Shown: piece by piece, positions 1-8,078 of the stretch
Layout: every line of letters starts with the position of its first letter
How positions within the stretch are numbered: the first letter of the stretch is position 1
Source of the DNA: Herbiconiux sp.
Lineage (GTDB): Bacteria; Actinomycetota; Actinomycetes; Actinomycetales; Microbacteriaceae
Direction: 5' to 3'
DNA length: 36,750 bases
NCBI RefSeq assembly: GCF_023264855.1
Contig: NZ_JAHFUW010000047.1
Span: forward strand, 1-36,750
Made by a program: the position numbers and the translations under genes
Notes under the pieces: generated by a model
Seen by the model: the letters and a program-made list of their open reading frames with translations, nothing else
What the model was told of the DNA's origin: nothing
Database searches by the model: none

Positions 1-115
1 GGCTCCGTCGTTGGAACGAATCGGACGAATACTCCATCCGTTCGGCAGCGGGCGAGCAGCGGCGGCGGGCGCGGCGGGCGCGGGGGCAGCGGCCTGGGCG
101 GGCGGGCGGCGCAGC

Positions 116-2155
116 GTGGCTAGGGGGAACCGGCGGCTGACGCGCGGGGCGCGGTACGGGAAGTACGACGGCGGGCCGGACCCGCTCGCGCCACCGGTCG
201 ACCTCGCCGAGGCGCTCGACGCCATCGGCGAAGACGTGATGGCGGGGTACTCGCCCGAGCAGGCGCTGCGCGAGTTCCTGCGCCGCGGCGGCCGCGACCA
301 GGCCGGCCTCGACGACCTCGCCGCGGGCGTCGCCGAACGGCGGCGCGAGCTGACCCAGAAACACAACCTCGACGGCACCCTGCGCGAGGTGAAGGAACTG
401 CTGGAGAGCGCCGTGCTCGCCGAACGCAAGCAGCTCGCCCGCGATCCGCTGATGGACGAGGGCGACCGCGCGCTCGCCCAGATGCAGCTCGACAACCTGC
501 CGGACTCGCCCGCGGCCGCGGTCAGCGAGCTCAACGGCTACCGCTGGCAGAGCGCCGACGCCCGCCAGGACTTCGAGAAGATCAAAGACCTGCTCGGCCG
601 CGAGATGCTCGACCAGCGCTTCGCCGGCATGAAGAACGCACTCGAGAACGCCACCGATGAGGATCGGGCCGCCATCGCGAGAATGCTCGCCGACCTCAAC
701 ACCCTGCTCGAGTCGCACGCCCGAGGCGAAGACACCCCCGAGCAGTTCGACGCCTTCATGGCCGAGCACGGCGCCTTCTTCCCCGAGCAGCCCGCGAACA
801 TCGACGAGCTGCTCGACACCCTCGCCGAACGCGCCGCAGCAGCCCAGCGGATGCGCAACTCGATGACCGCCGAGCAGCGCGCCGAGCTCGACGCCCTCGC
901 GCAGGAGGCGTTCGGATCGCCCGAGCTGATGCAATCGCTCGCGCAGCTGGACGGCAACCTGCGCGACCTGCGGCCGGGTGAGAACTGGGGCGGCGGCGAG
1001 AACATGCAGGGCGAAGAAGGCCTCGGGCTCGGCGACGGAACCGGCGTCTTCCAAGACATCGCCGACCTCGACGCCCTCTCGGAGCAGCTCGCCCAGGGCT
1101 ACGACGGCTCGCGGATGGACGACCTCGACCTCGACAAGCTGGCCCGCCAGCTCGGCGACGAGGCCGCTGTCGACGCCCGCACCCTGCAGCAGCTGGAGAA
1201 GGCCCTGCGCGATTCGGGCACCCTGAAGCGCGGCTCGGACGGTGCCCTCAAGATGTCGCCCAAAGCCATGCGCCAGCTGGGAAAGGCGCTGCTGCGGGAT
1301 GTCGCCCAGAAGCTCTCGGGTCGCCAGGGTGCCCGCGAACTGCGGCAGTCGGGCGCGGCCGGCGACCGCTCGGGGTCGACGCGCGAGTGGGCCTTCGGCG
1401 ACACCGAGCCGTGGGACGTGACCCGCACCATGACGAACGCGCTGACCCGCACGGCCGCGGAACGCGCGCCCGGAGCGGCCGGCGTGCGGATCGAGATCGG
1501 CGACGTCGAGGTGCAGGAGACCGAAGCCCGCACCCAGGCCTGCGTGGCGCTGCTGGTCGACACCTCCTTCTCGATGGCGATGGACGGCCGCTGGGTGCCG
1601 ATGAAACGCACCGCCCTGGCCCTGCACACCCTGATCACGAGCCGGTTCCGTGGCGACGATCTGCAGCTGATCGGCTTCGGCCGGCACGCCGAGGTGATGG
1701 ACATCGAGCACCTCGTCGGCCTCGACGCGCGGTGGGACAAGGGCACCAACCTGCACCACGCGCTGCTGCTGGCGAACCGGCACTTCCGCAAGCATCCGAA
1801 CGCCCAGCCCGTGCTGCTGATCGTGACCGACGGTGAGCCCACCTCGCACCTCGAGGCGAACGGCGAGGTGTACTTCGACTACCCGCCGCATCCGCTCACC
1901 GTCGCCTACGCCGTGCGCGAGCTCGACAACGCGATGCGGCTCGGGGCGAAGACGACGTTCTTCCGGCTCGGCGACGACCCGGGACTCGCGCGCTTCATCG
2001 CGTCGATGGCCAAGCGGGTCGACGGCACGGTGGTGGCGCCCGAGGCCGACGACCTCGGGGCGGCGGTCGTGAGTTCGTACCTCGGATCGCGCCGCGGCGG
2101 CGCGGGGAGCGGTGGCCCCGCGACCGACGACTTCTTCGGCCGCGGCTGGCGCTGA
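116..2155 (+). CDS. VWA-domain (CoxE/Mg-chelatase-like) protein
   Basis: A 679-residue protein with a long, charged, mostly helical N-terminal part and a C-terminal von Willebrand A domain. The MIDAS metal site is visible as D-T-S-F-S (D482, S484, S486), with VTDGEPT further on. In actinobacteria proteins of this type usually work with a MoxR/Mg-chelatase-like AAA+ ATPase encoded next door; that partner would lie left of the window, which is inference. I prefer the GTG at 116 (VARGNRRLTRG) because the preceding 35 codons are Ala/Gly/Arg-rich and unlike a folded N-terminus. However, the frame is open to the window edge, with a TTG at 11, so the true start is uncertain. The family call is secure; the cellular role is unknown. 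Confidence 0.8.
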   Translation: MARGNRRLTRGARYGKYDGGPDPLAPPVDLAEALDAIGEDVMAGYSPEQALREFLRRGGRDQAGLDDLAAGVAERRRELTQKHNLDGTLREVKELLESAVLAERKQLARDPLMDEGDRALAQMQLDNLPDSPAAAVSELNGYRWQSADARQDFEKIKDLLGREMLDQRFAGMKNALENATDEDRAAIARMLADLNTLLESHARGEDTPEQFDAFMAEHGAFFPEQPANIDELLDTLAERAAAAQRMRNSMTAEQRAELDALAQEAFGSPELMQSLAQLDGNLRDLRPGENWGGGENMQGEEGLGLGDGTGVFQDIADLDALSEQLAQGYDGSRMDDLDLDKLARQLGDEAAVDARTLQQLEKALRDSGTLKRGSDGALKMSPKAMRQLGKALLRDVAQKLSGRQGARELRQSGAAGDRSGSTREWAFGDTEPWDVTRTMTNALTRTAAERAPGAAGVRIEIGDVEVQETEARTQACVALLVDTSFSMAMDGRWVPMKRTALALHTLITSRFRGDDLQLIGFGRHAEVMDIEHLVGLDARWDKGTNLHHALLLANRHFRKHPNAQPVLLIVTDGEPTSHLEANGEVYFDYPPHPLTVAYAVRELDNAMRLGAKTTFFRLGDDPGLARFIASMAKRVDGTVVAPEADDLGAAVVSSYLGSRRGGAGSGGPATDDFFGRGWR

Positions 2156-2186
2156 CGGCAGAACCGCTCAGAAAAGTTCAGAAACC

Positions 2187-2945
2187 TCAGAACAGCGGCC
2201 AGGGCGCCGCCGGCATGTGGCCCTCGGGCTGCGGGAAGACCCCGGATGCGCGCAGCCGCTCGCAGCGCTCGGCGAAGGCGTCGATCTCGGCCGCGGTGAG
2301 CAGGGGCGCGAGGCGCGCGGCGAGATCGCCCTCGAACAGTCCCGTCACGATGCGGTCGACCCCGGCCAGCTCGTCTGCGGAGAGCGGTTCGCCGATCCAG
2401 CCCCAGAGCACCGTGCGCAGCTTGTGCTCGGCGTGGAAGGTGAGGCCGTGGTCGACGCCGAAACGGTGACCGTCGGCCATCGCGAGCACGTGACCGCCCT
2501 TGCGGTCGGCGTTGTTCGCGATCACGTCGAACACGGCCATCCGGCGCAGTGCCACCGAGTCCTCGTGGATCAGTGCGACCGGCCGGTCGTCGCCGTCCTC
2601 GCCTTCGAAGACCACCCGCCAGCCCTCGTCGGGCACGGCGTCGGCCGCCACCAGATCCACCGCATCCTGCTCGGGGTCGAGGTCTTGCCAGAGCTGCACC
2701 ATGCCCTCGCCGAGCGGGCCCTCGCCCAGCCAGGTGAGCGGCACCACGTTCCAGCCCAGTGCATCCGAGACCAGATGCGCCGCCACCTCGCGGTGGGCCA
2801 GACAGCCGTCGGGAAAATCCCAGAGCGGTTTCTCGCCTCGAATCGGCTTGTAGACCACCGGGGTCTCGCCGATGCGGGCGAAGAAGGTCGCATTCGATGC
2901 CGTCGTGATGCGGCCCGCGAGTTCGAGCTCGCCCTCGGGCGGCAC
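2187..2945 (-). CDS. SCO1664-family (TIGR03843) PI3/4-kinase-like protein
   Basis: A 252-residue protein of the actinobacterial SCO1664 family, distantly related to phosphatidylinositol 3-/4-kinases. Kinase-like features are visible: VVYKPIRGEKPLWDFPDG near the N-terminus (candidate ATP-binding lysine), VFDVIANNADRKGGH (catalytic-loop-like Asp/Asn) and FGVDHGLTF (metal-binding-loop-like). The substrate is unknown. I chose the GTG at 2945 because an upstream start would run through the DUF3090 gene. This start lies two bases after that gene's stop, with GAGG about ten bases upstream, so the two are probably translationally coupled. It is the last gene of a three-gene cluster that is conserved in mycobacteria (Rv2133c-Rv2134c-Rv2135c, from memory), near the mycothiol ligase gene mshC. 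Confidence 0.85.
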   Translation of the reverse strand: MPPEGELELAGRITTASNATFFARIGETPVVYKPIRGEKPLWDFPDGCLAHREVAAHLVSDALGWNVVPLTWLGEGPLGEGMVQLWQDLDPEQDAVDLVAADAVPDEGWRVVFEGEDGDDRPVALIHEDSVALRRMAVFDVIANNADRKGGHVLAMADGHRFGVDHGLTFHAEHKLRTVLWGWIGEPLSADELAGVDRIVTGLFEGDLAARLAPLLTAAEIDAFAERCERLRASGVFPQPEGHMPAAPWPLF

Positions 2946-2947
2946 GC

Positions 2948-3520
2948 TCAGGCCTCGGGGAACACGCAGTCGTGACCCTCGGGGTCCATCGGATCTCCGC
3001 AGCGCGGGCACAGCGGCCGGCCGGCCCCCACGATCTCGCGGGTGCGTTTGGCGAACGCGCGTGCGGTGCCCACGGGCATCCGCACCAGCAGCATCTCCTC
3101 GGGCTCCACCACGATGGCCTCGACGCCGTCTCCGTCTTCGGAGAGCTCGATGTCGGCCTCGTCGACCACCACCAGCGGATAGGCCTCGATCACGACCTGA
3201 GCGGTCGCCGGGTCCCAGCCCAGCCCGATCGCCCCGGTGCGGAACTGCTCGTCGACCGGCATCTCGAGCGGCTCGTTGTCGACCAACTCGACGGGAGTCG
3301 TGGCCTGGATGCTGAAGGGGTTGCCCTCGCCCGCCATCAGCTCGTCGAGGATCTCGTCGATCTTCTCGGCCAGGATCGCCGACTGCTCCTTCTCGAGCGC
3401 CGCGCTCACGACACGACGGCCACCCCGCACCTGCAGATAGAAGGTACGGGCGCCGGGTTGCCCGACCGTTCCGACCACGATGCGGTCGGGCCAGTCGAAC
3501 TCATGGACGATGGTCGGCAT
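2948..3520 (-). CDS. DUF3090 (TIGR03847) family protein
   Basis: A 190-residue cytosolic protein matching the DUF3090 family. It begins MPTIVHEFDWPDRIVVGTVG and contains a repeated acidic central region. It ends in a small likely zinc-binding motif, CPRCGDPMDPEGHDC, with three Cys plus His. No enzymatic function is established for the family. It sits between the phosphomutase (four-base gap upstream) and the PI-kinase-like gene (two-base gap downstream), so it is almost certainly co-transcribed with both. A TAGAGT hexamer six bases before its ATG could also give a separate leaderless transcript. There is no signal peptide or membrane segment. Confidence 0.9.
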   Translation of the reverse strand: MPTIVHEFDWPDRIVVGTVGQPGARTFYLQVRGGRRVVSAALEKEQSAILAEKIDEILDELMAGEGNPFSIQATTPVELVDNEPLEMPVDEQFRTGAIGLGWDPATAQVVIEAYPLVVVDEADIELSEDGDGVEAIVVEPEEMLLVRMPVGTARAFAKRTREIVGAGRPLCPRCGDPMDPEGHDCVFPEA

Positions 3521-3524
3521 GCTT

Positions 3525-4331
3525 CTACTCTAGGCCGGGCCCGGCGCCCGCCGGCTCGGCAGCTGTCGACTTCGGTGGGGCCTCTTCGCCGGGTTCCGGA
3601 TGCCCGGCGCCCCCGCCGACCGGAGCATCGCCCGCCGGGGCGGCGGCGCGCAGCCAGGAGAGGTCGCCGGCATCCGTGTTGGTGGCGATCACCTCGGGGC
3701 GGCTGGAGCCGTAGCGCACGATGGAGACGGATGCGGGGCCGACGGCGATCCGCTGGAACAGGTCGAGGTGCATGCCGAGGGCATCGGCCAGGATCGCCTT
3801 GATGACGTCGCCGTGGCTGACCGCGACCCAGACGGCGCCCGCACCGTGCTCGGCCTCGACGGCGGCGTCGTGCCCGCGGATGGCGGCCACCGCACGGGCC
3901 TGCATGCCGGCCATCGCCTCGCCGTCGGGGAACACGGCGGCCGAGGGCTGGTTCTGCACCACCGACCAGAGGGGCTCCTTCGAGAGCTCTTTCAGCGCGC
4001 GGCCCTGCCACTGCCCGTAACCGCACTCGGTCAGGGCCTCGTCGATCGCGATCGGGAGGGCAACGGCGGCGGCGGCTTCGGCAGCGGCTTCGAGCGAGCG
4101 GATCGGCGCGTCGGCCGGCTGCGCCTCCAGGATGGCGGCAGCGGTCTGGCGGCACCGCTCCAGAGGGCTCGAGACGACGCCCACGAAGGGAACCGCGGCC
4201 AGCCGTTCGGCGGTGCGCGCAGCCTGCTCCTGCCCGACCTCGTCGAGCAGCACCCCGGGCGCGCGGCCGGCCAGGATGCCCTGCACGTTCGCGGTGGTGC
4301 GGCCGTGCCGCACCAGGATCACAGTGGCCAT
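3525..4331 (-). CDS. MSMEG_4193-family histidine phosphatase / phosphomutase
   Basis: A 268-residue member of the histidine phosphatase superfamily. The N-terminal catalytic motif VRHGRTTAN gives the phosphorylated His at residue 9, and a second catalytic His lies in VAVSHGDVIKAIL. The sequence fits the TIGR03848 probable phosphomutase family, nearly restricted to actinobacteria. The substrate is unknown. The last ~50 residues are Pro/Ala/Gly-rich and look disordered, longer than the core fold requires. It is the first gene of the minus-strand trio. The ATG follows a -10-like TAGGCT by six bases, so the transcript is probably leaderless, which supports this start. Confidence 0.88.
   Translation of the reverse strand: MATVILVRHGRTTANVQGILAGRAPGVLLDEVGQEQAARTAERLAAVPFVGVVSSPLERCRQTAAAILEAQPADAPIRSLEAAAEAAAAVALPIAIDEALTECGYGQWQGRALKELSKEPLWSVVQNQPSAAVFPDGEAMAGMQARAVAAIRGHDAAVEAEHGAGAVWVAVSHGDVIKAILADALGMHLDLFQRIAVGPASVSIVRYGSSRPEVIATNTDAGDLSWLRAAAPAGDAPVGGGAGHPEPGEEAPPKSTAAEPAGAGPGLE
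3527..3532 (-). promoter_or_regulatory. Possible internal leaderless -10 for the DUF3090 gene
   Basis: TAGAGT on the minus strand ends six bases before the DUF3090 ATG, the spacing of leaderless actinobacterial starts. It overlaps the stop codon of the phosphomutase gene, so it would be an internal promoter. The AGAAG between it and the ATG could instead be a weak ribosome binding site. Confidence 0.35.
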
Positions 4332-4337
4332 GTGCCC

Positions 4338-4343
4338 AGCCTA
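4338..4343 (-). promoter_or_regulatory. Predicted leaderless -10 element, phosphomutase operon
   Basis: TAGGCT on the minus strand with six bases to the ATG at 4331. Transcription would begin at the A of the start codon. There is no Shine-Dalgarno sequence, consistent with a leaderless message. Confidence 0.5.
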
Positions 4344-4429
4344 GGCGGCCCGTCCGACAGCGGGAGCGGAGCCGGCAGCGGTGGCGGTCGGGATGGCGGA
4401 GACGGCTGCGGTGGCGGCCGCGCAGCCGC

Positions 4430-4435
4430 TAGGGT
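4430..4435 (+). promoter_or_regulatory. Candidate -10 for the TPP riboswitch transcript
   Basis: TAGGGT lies just upstream of the riboswitch aptamer, so initiation would fall around 4441-4443, where the aptamer starts. No convincing -35 is visible. The 4344-4429 stretch before it is GC-rich with imperfect GGCGGN runs and holds no gene that I can see. Confidence 0.35.
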
Positions 4436-4442
4436 GGCAGGG

Positions 4443-4534
4443 AACACACGGGAGCCCGGTGAGCCGGGCTGAGAGGAAGCGAACCACGCTTCGACCGTCG
4501 AACTTGATCTGGATAATGCCAGCGCAGGGAGAGT
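4443..4534 (+). promoter_or_regulatory. TPP (THI-box) riboswitch aptamer
   Basis: The conserved thiamin pyrophosphate aptamer is readable: the 5' ACACGGGAGC strand, a P3-type stem with CCCGG/CCGGG, the invariant CTGAGA at 4469-4474, then CTTGATCTGGATAATGCC followed by AGCGCAGGGA (4503-4530). These match the pyrimidine- and pyrophosphate-sensing arms of known TPP riboswitches. A small extra stem (GAAGCG/CGCTTC) fills the variable P3a region. It precedes ykoFEDC, an operon known to be TPP-riboswitch-controlled in other bacteria, so expression should fall when TPP is plentiful. Confidence 0.93.
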
Positions 4535-4738
4535 GAGAGCAGATGCTCGTCGTCGATCGACACCGCCGTGGGGCGGACATCGTCCGATTCGCCGATTCCG
4601 CCGGAGCCGTCGGTTCCGTTCGGCCGCCGGAGCGATCCGGTGTCTTCGTCGCGCCTGCATCCCGATCCTGATCGGCCGGTTCTTCGTGCGCGCCGCCGGT
4701 GCGTGCGAACCCGTTCCGCAGTGAAAGGCACGCACCCC
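4535..4738 (+). promoter_or_regulatory. ykoF: ykoF leader with candidate RBS-sequestering hairpin
   Basis: About 200 untranslated bases separate the aptamer from the ykoF ATG. Most show no gene. At the end, GGTGCGTGC (4698-4706) is perfectly complementary to GCACGCACC (4728-4736), giving a 9-bp stem with a 21-base loop. The AAAGG ribosome binding site (4724-4728) lies at the 3' edge of the loop, and the stem covers the bases up to two before the ATG. This is a plausible translational expression platform for the riboswitch. No poly-U terminator is seen in the leader. The pairing is direct observation; the switching role is inference. Confidence 0.5.
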
Positions 4739-5404
4739 ATGTCATCCCCGTCCCCCCTCACACCACCCGCCCTCACCCCGCAGGATCTCGGCGTCGGCGC
4801 CCGCTTCACCGTCGCCGTGATGGACGGCGACTTCGCCGCCATCCTCCTCGCCGCGCTGGCCGGCGCCGACGCCACCGGTCTCGAGGTCGAGACCGACCCG
4901 GTGAGCACGCTGGTGCGCGGTTCCGAGCAGCGCGTGCTCGAGTACATCGCCGCCGTGATCGCCGGTGCGGCGCGGGGCGGCCAGCACGTGACGGCCTCGC
5001 TGCTGCTCTCGCGCGGCTGCCCCGGCGAGGTCACCTGCAGCACCACGCCCGGTCTGCTCGCGGAGGCGGCGCCGGTTCCCGTGCTGGCGCCCACCGGCAT
5101 CCGCGCCTCGGCGCACTGGTCGCTCTACCCGCTCGACGACACAGGCCGGCCCGGCGAGGCGCCCGATCACCTGCGCGACATCTACGCGGCCATCGATCAC
5201 GCCAAGGAGCTCGGCACCTACGTGCGCGGCGAGCACTACGCCACCCTGCTGGAGGGCGATCTGGCCGACGTGCTCGGTACCGTGGCCGCCGGCTGGGTGC
5301 TGGTGGGCCGGAGCGTTCAGCACGTCACGAGCCACGCGACGCTGTCGATCGCAAGCCCGACGACCGTCGTCGCGGCATCCGTCACCGACTCGAAGGCGGT
5401 CTGA
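4739..5404 (+). CDS. ykoF: YkoF-like thiamin/HMP-binding protein
   Basis: A 221-residue protein of the YkoF family: two repeated ferredoxin-like domains that in Bacillus bind thiamin or related compounds. The two halves are visible, around GARFTVAVMDGDFAAIL and ASAHWSLYPLDD, each followed by a helical stretch and a beta-rich end. It is the first gene of a TPP-riboswitch operon with ykoE, ykoD and ykoC, which fixes the role as hydroxymethylpyrimidine/thiamin uptake or sensing. The ATG at 4739 follows AAAGG by ten bases. A longer frame upstream runs through the riboswitch leader and is not coding. There is no signal peptide, so it acts in the cytosol. Confidence 0.9.
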   Translation: MSSPSPLTPPALTPQDLGVGARFTVAVMDGDFAAILLAALAGADATGLEVETDPVSTLVRGSEQRVLEYIAAVIAGAARGGQHVTASLLLSRGCPGEVTCSTTPGLLAEAAPVPVLAPTGIRASAHWSLYPLDDTGRPGEAPDHLRDIYAAIDHAKELGTYVRGEHYATLLEGDLADVLGTVAAGWVLVGRSVQHVTSHATLSIASPTTVVAASVTDSKAV

Positions 5405-5407
5405 GCC

Positions 5408-6040
5408 ATGACCCCGACCGGAACCGCCCCCGCGCCCGCCCGCCGCTCCGCCCCCACGGGTTCGCCGTTCGCCTGGCAGCTGAAGGACATCATGCTCGTC
5501 GTGGTGTTCGGCGCCGTCTTCGGCTTTCTCTACTGGGCGCTCGTGCAGGGCTGGATCGCCCTCTCGGTGGCCACCGGCCCCTTCGGCGACCTCACCCAGC
5601 ACGTGCTGCTGGGCGGCTGGCTGATCGTCGCGCCGATCGCGATCGCCATCATCCGCCGCCCCTTCGCGGGGATCGTGGCCGAGGTCATCGCCTCGGTGAT
5701 CGAGGTGGTGTTCCTCGGCTCGGCCGTCGGGCCGCTGCTGTTCGTGGCCGCCGGCATCCAGGGCATCGGCAGCGAGCTGCCGTTCGCGCTCACCCGGTAC
5801 CGGCGCTACGGATGGCTCGTCTACGCGCTCTCCGGGTTGTGCGGTGCGGGGCTGGTGTTCTTCTATTCGGCGTTCCGCTCGGGCTGGTACGGCACCGACC
5901 TGCTGCTCGTCCGGCTCGCCATCCAGCTCGTCTCGGGCGTGGTGCTCGGCGGCCTGCTCGCCAAGGTGGTGGTCGACGCGCTCGCCCGCACCGGCGTGGT
6001 GGACGGCTTCGCGATCGGCCGGGCCCGCTTTGGCGCCTGA
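5408..6040 (+). CDS. ykoE: YkoE, ECF transporter substrate-binding (S) component
   Basis: A 210-residue integral membrane protein with about six hydrophobic segments, starting FAWQLKDIMLVVVFGAVFGFLYW, typical of the YkoE S component of energy-coupling factor transporters. It should bind hydroxymethylpyrimidine or thiamin at the outer face and pass it through the YkoD/YkoC energising module. It begins three bases after the ykoF stop and its last codons overlap the ykoD start, so it is part of one operon under the TPP riboswitch. The start ATG is the first in frame. The N-terminal ~15 residues are Pro/Ala-rich and cytosolic. Confidence 0.92.
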   Translation: MTPTGTAPAPARRSAPTGSPFAWQLKDIMLVVVFGAVFGFLYWALVQGWIALSVATGPFGDLTQHVLLGGWLIVAPIAIAIIRRPFAGIVAEVIASVIEVVFLGSAVGPLLFVAAGIQGIGSELPFALTRYRRYGWLVYALSGLCGAGLVFFYSAFRSGWYGTDLLLVRLAIQLVSGVVLGGLLAKVVVDALARTGVVDGFAIGRARFGA

Positions 6041-8078
6041 ACCCGCGGTCGACGGGGCATCCGGAACCGGATCGGCGGGTGCTGGCCGCGCCGCCGCCCG
6101 GCTCGCGGAGGTGACGGTGCGTGCGCCCGGTCGCGTCGATCCGCTGATCGCCGACGTGTCGCTGCAGCTGGCCGCGGGGGAACGGATGCTCGTGGTCGGC
6201 CCCTCGGGGTCGGGCAAGTCGAGCCTGCTGCAGGTGCTCACCGGTGTCATCCCGTTCTCGCAGAACCTCGAGTCGTCGGGGGAGGTGCACCTGGACGGTG
6301 TCGAGGTGTCGGATCAGCCCGTGGTGCAGCGCTCTCGCCGGCTGGGGGTGGTGGCGCAGGATCCCTCGGCCGCGATCTGCCTCGCGCGGGTCGACGAGGA
6401 GGTGGCACTGCCGTTGGAGAATCACGGCGTGGCTCCCGGGCAGATCTCGGGACGGATCGACGAGGCGCTCGCCCGGTCCGACGCGAGCGCATTGCGCGAG
6501 CGGGTCACCGGGAGCCTGTCGGGCGGCGAGGTGCAGCGGGTCGCCCTGGCGGCCGCGCTCGCCGCCCGCCCCGCGGTTCTGCTGCTGGACGAGCCCACGT
6601 CGATGCTCGACCCGGCCGGGGTGCGTGCGGTGCGGCGGGCGGTCGACGCGCTCGCTGACGAGGGCCGCACGGCCGTGCTGCTGGTGGAGCACCGCCTCGA
6701 CGAGATCGCCGGCGCCGACGGGGCGCGCGGGCTCCCGGAACGCACCGTGGCCCTGGATGCGCAGGGCCGCGTGCTCGCCTCCGGCCCGACCGAGCAGGTG
6801 CTGAGCGAGCACGCGGGCACCCTGCACGACGGCGGGTGCTGGCTGCCGCTGGATTCCGAGCTGCTCGCGATCACCGGCCACCCGGGCGGCCTCGATTCGC
6901 CGGCGGTGCGGGCCTGGCTGCGCGAGCAGTCAGGGGCGGTGGCGGGTGCCGGGGTCGCCGATCCTGTCGTGTTCGAATGGGCGCCCGGCGCCCGGCACGG
7001 CGATGGCCGGAGTGATGCCGCGGTGAGGGACAGGGGTGCGGATCGCGCCGGGTGGCCTCACGAAGGCCCACAGGGAACAGACGTGCTGCTGTCGGCTCGA
7101 TCGCTGATCGTGGGGCGGCCGGCGCCTGGCGCTCGCGCCGCACGCGGCTTCGCCCGGCGGCGTCGTGCGCCCGTCGTCGAGCCGGTGCTGCGCGACGTCG
7201 ATCTCGAGCTGCGCGCCGGCGAGGTGGTGGCGTTGCTCGGCGCGAACGGCTCGGGCAAGTCGACGTTGCTGCTGACGCTGGCCGGACTGCTGCCGGCCGG
7301 CGGGGGATCCGTCACCGGGCCGCGCCCGAGCATGGTGTTCCAGAACCCCGAGCTGCAGTTCCTGGCCCATCGCGTGCGCGACGAGATCGCGGTGGGTCTC
7401 ACCGGCGGGCCGGACCGCATCGACGAGATCGTCGACCGGCAGCTGCGGCGGCACCGGCTCGAGCACGTCGCCGATCGCGAACCGCACCGGCTGTCCGGCG
7501 GTGAGAAGCGGCGGCTGAGTCTCGCGGCGATGCTCGCCCACGACGACCGCCCGGTGCTGCTCGCCGACGAACCCGCCTTCGGACTCGATCGTCGCGACAC
7601 CGTGGCCACGGCCGCCGCCTTCCGCCGGGAGGCCGCCGCGGGGCGGGGGGTGCTGTTCTCCGGACACGACCTGCGCTTCGTGGCCACGGTCGCCGACCGT
7701 GTGATCGTGCTGGCCGACGGCGCGGTGGCGGCCGACGGCCCGACCCTCCCGGTGCTCCAGGACGCCCACGTGCTGAGGCGCGCGGGTCTCGAGTTGCCCC
7801 CGCTGATCGCGTGGCTGCTGGCCGAGGTCGAGGCCGGAGCGGAGATCGACGCCGAAGCCGAAGCCGAAGCCGAAGCCGAACCAGAACCCGAACCTGAAGC
7901 CGAGGTCGCTCTGCCGGGAACCGTGCGCGTACTCCGTGCGCTCTATGCGGCCGGGTCGACGTCCCCGAGGGCCGACACGGCGGACGATCCGGGCGCCCGC
8001 AAGGCCCACCAGACCGCACCGGCGGCGCCCCCGCCCGCATCCACCCCCTCTCCACGCCGAAGCGAGGCCCTCCGATGA
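6030..8078 (+). CDS. ykoD: YkoD, duplicated ECF ABC ATPase
   Basis: A 682-residue fusion of two ABC ATPase domains. Domain 1: Walker A GPSGSGKS at about 57-64, signature LSGGEVQR, Walker B LLLDEPTSMLD. Domain 2: Walker A GANGSGKS at about 404-411, signature LSGGEKRR, Walker B LLADEPAFGLD. It powers the thiamin/HMP ECF transporter. The likely start is the TTG at 6030, overlapping the end of ykoE; no ATG or GTG fits upstream of domain 1, whose first strand begins near residue 25. A ~90-residue linker rich in Gly/Arg separates the domains. The C-terminal ~75 residues are disordered, with a Glu-Ala/Glu-Pro repeat encoded by a hexanucleotide tandem repeat. It ends in an ATGA overlap with ykoC. Confidence 0.9.
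   Translation: MAPEPAVDGASGTGSAGAGRAAARLAEVTVRAPGRVDPLIADVSLQLAAGERMLVVGPSGSGKSSLLQVLTGVIPFSQNLESSGEVHLDGVEVSDQPVVQRSRRLGVVAQDPSAAICLARVDEEVALPLENHGVAPGQISGRIDEALARSDASALRERVTGSLSGGEVQRVALAAALAARPAVLLLDEPTSMLDPAGVRAVRRAVDALADEGRTAVLLVEHRLDEIAGADGARGLPERTVALDAQGRVLASGPTEQVLSEHAGTLHDGGCWLPLDSELLAITGHPGGLDSPAVRAWLREQSGAVAGAGVADPVVFEWAPGARHGDGRSDAAVRDRGADRAGWPHEGPQGTDVLLSARSLIVGRPAPGARAARGFARRRRAPVVEPVLRDVDLELRAGEVVALLGANGSGKSTLLLTLAGLLPAGGGSVTGPRPSMVFQNPELQFLAHRVRDEIAVGLTGGPDRIDEIVDRQLRRHRLEHVADREPHRLSGGEKRRLSLAAMLAHDDRPVLLADEPAFGLDRRDTVATAAAFRREAAAGRGVLFSGHDLRFVATVADRVIVLADGAVAADGPTLPVLQDAHVLRRAGLELPPLIAWLLAEVEAGAEIDAEAEAEAEAEPEPEPEAEVALPGTVRVLRALYAAGSTSPRADTADDPGARKAHQTAPAAPPPASTPSPRRSEALR
7851..7904 (+). 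repeat. GCCGAA hexanucleotide tandem repeat in ykoD
   Basis: Five perfect GCCGAA copies (7851-7880) are followed by four diverged copies (CCAGAA, CCCGAA, CCTGAA, GCCGAG). They encode an (Ala/Pro-Glu)9 tract in the disordered tail of YkoD. Because the unit is six bases, copy-number change keeps the frame and only alters tail length. Confidence 0.9.

Noticed and set aside
2160-2195. Three TCAGAA direct repeats between the VWA and PI-kinase-like genes
   Set aside because: The repeats are only six bases, partly inside the stop region, without dyad symmetry or a T tract. They are too short to call a repeat element or terminator.
4344-4429. GGCGGN-rich stretch before the TPP riboswitch as a tandem repeat
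   Set aside because: The units are irregular and reflect local GC bias. No periodicity is kept over more than two or three units.
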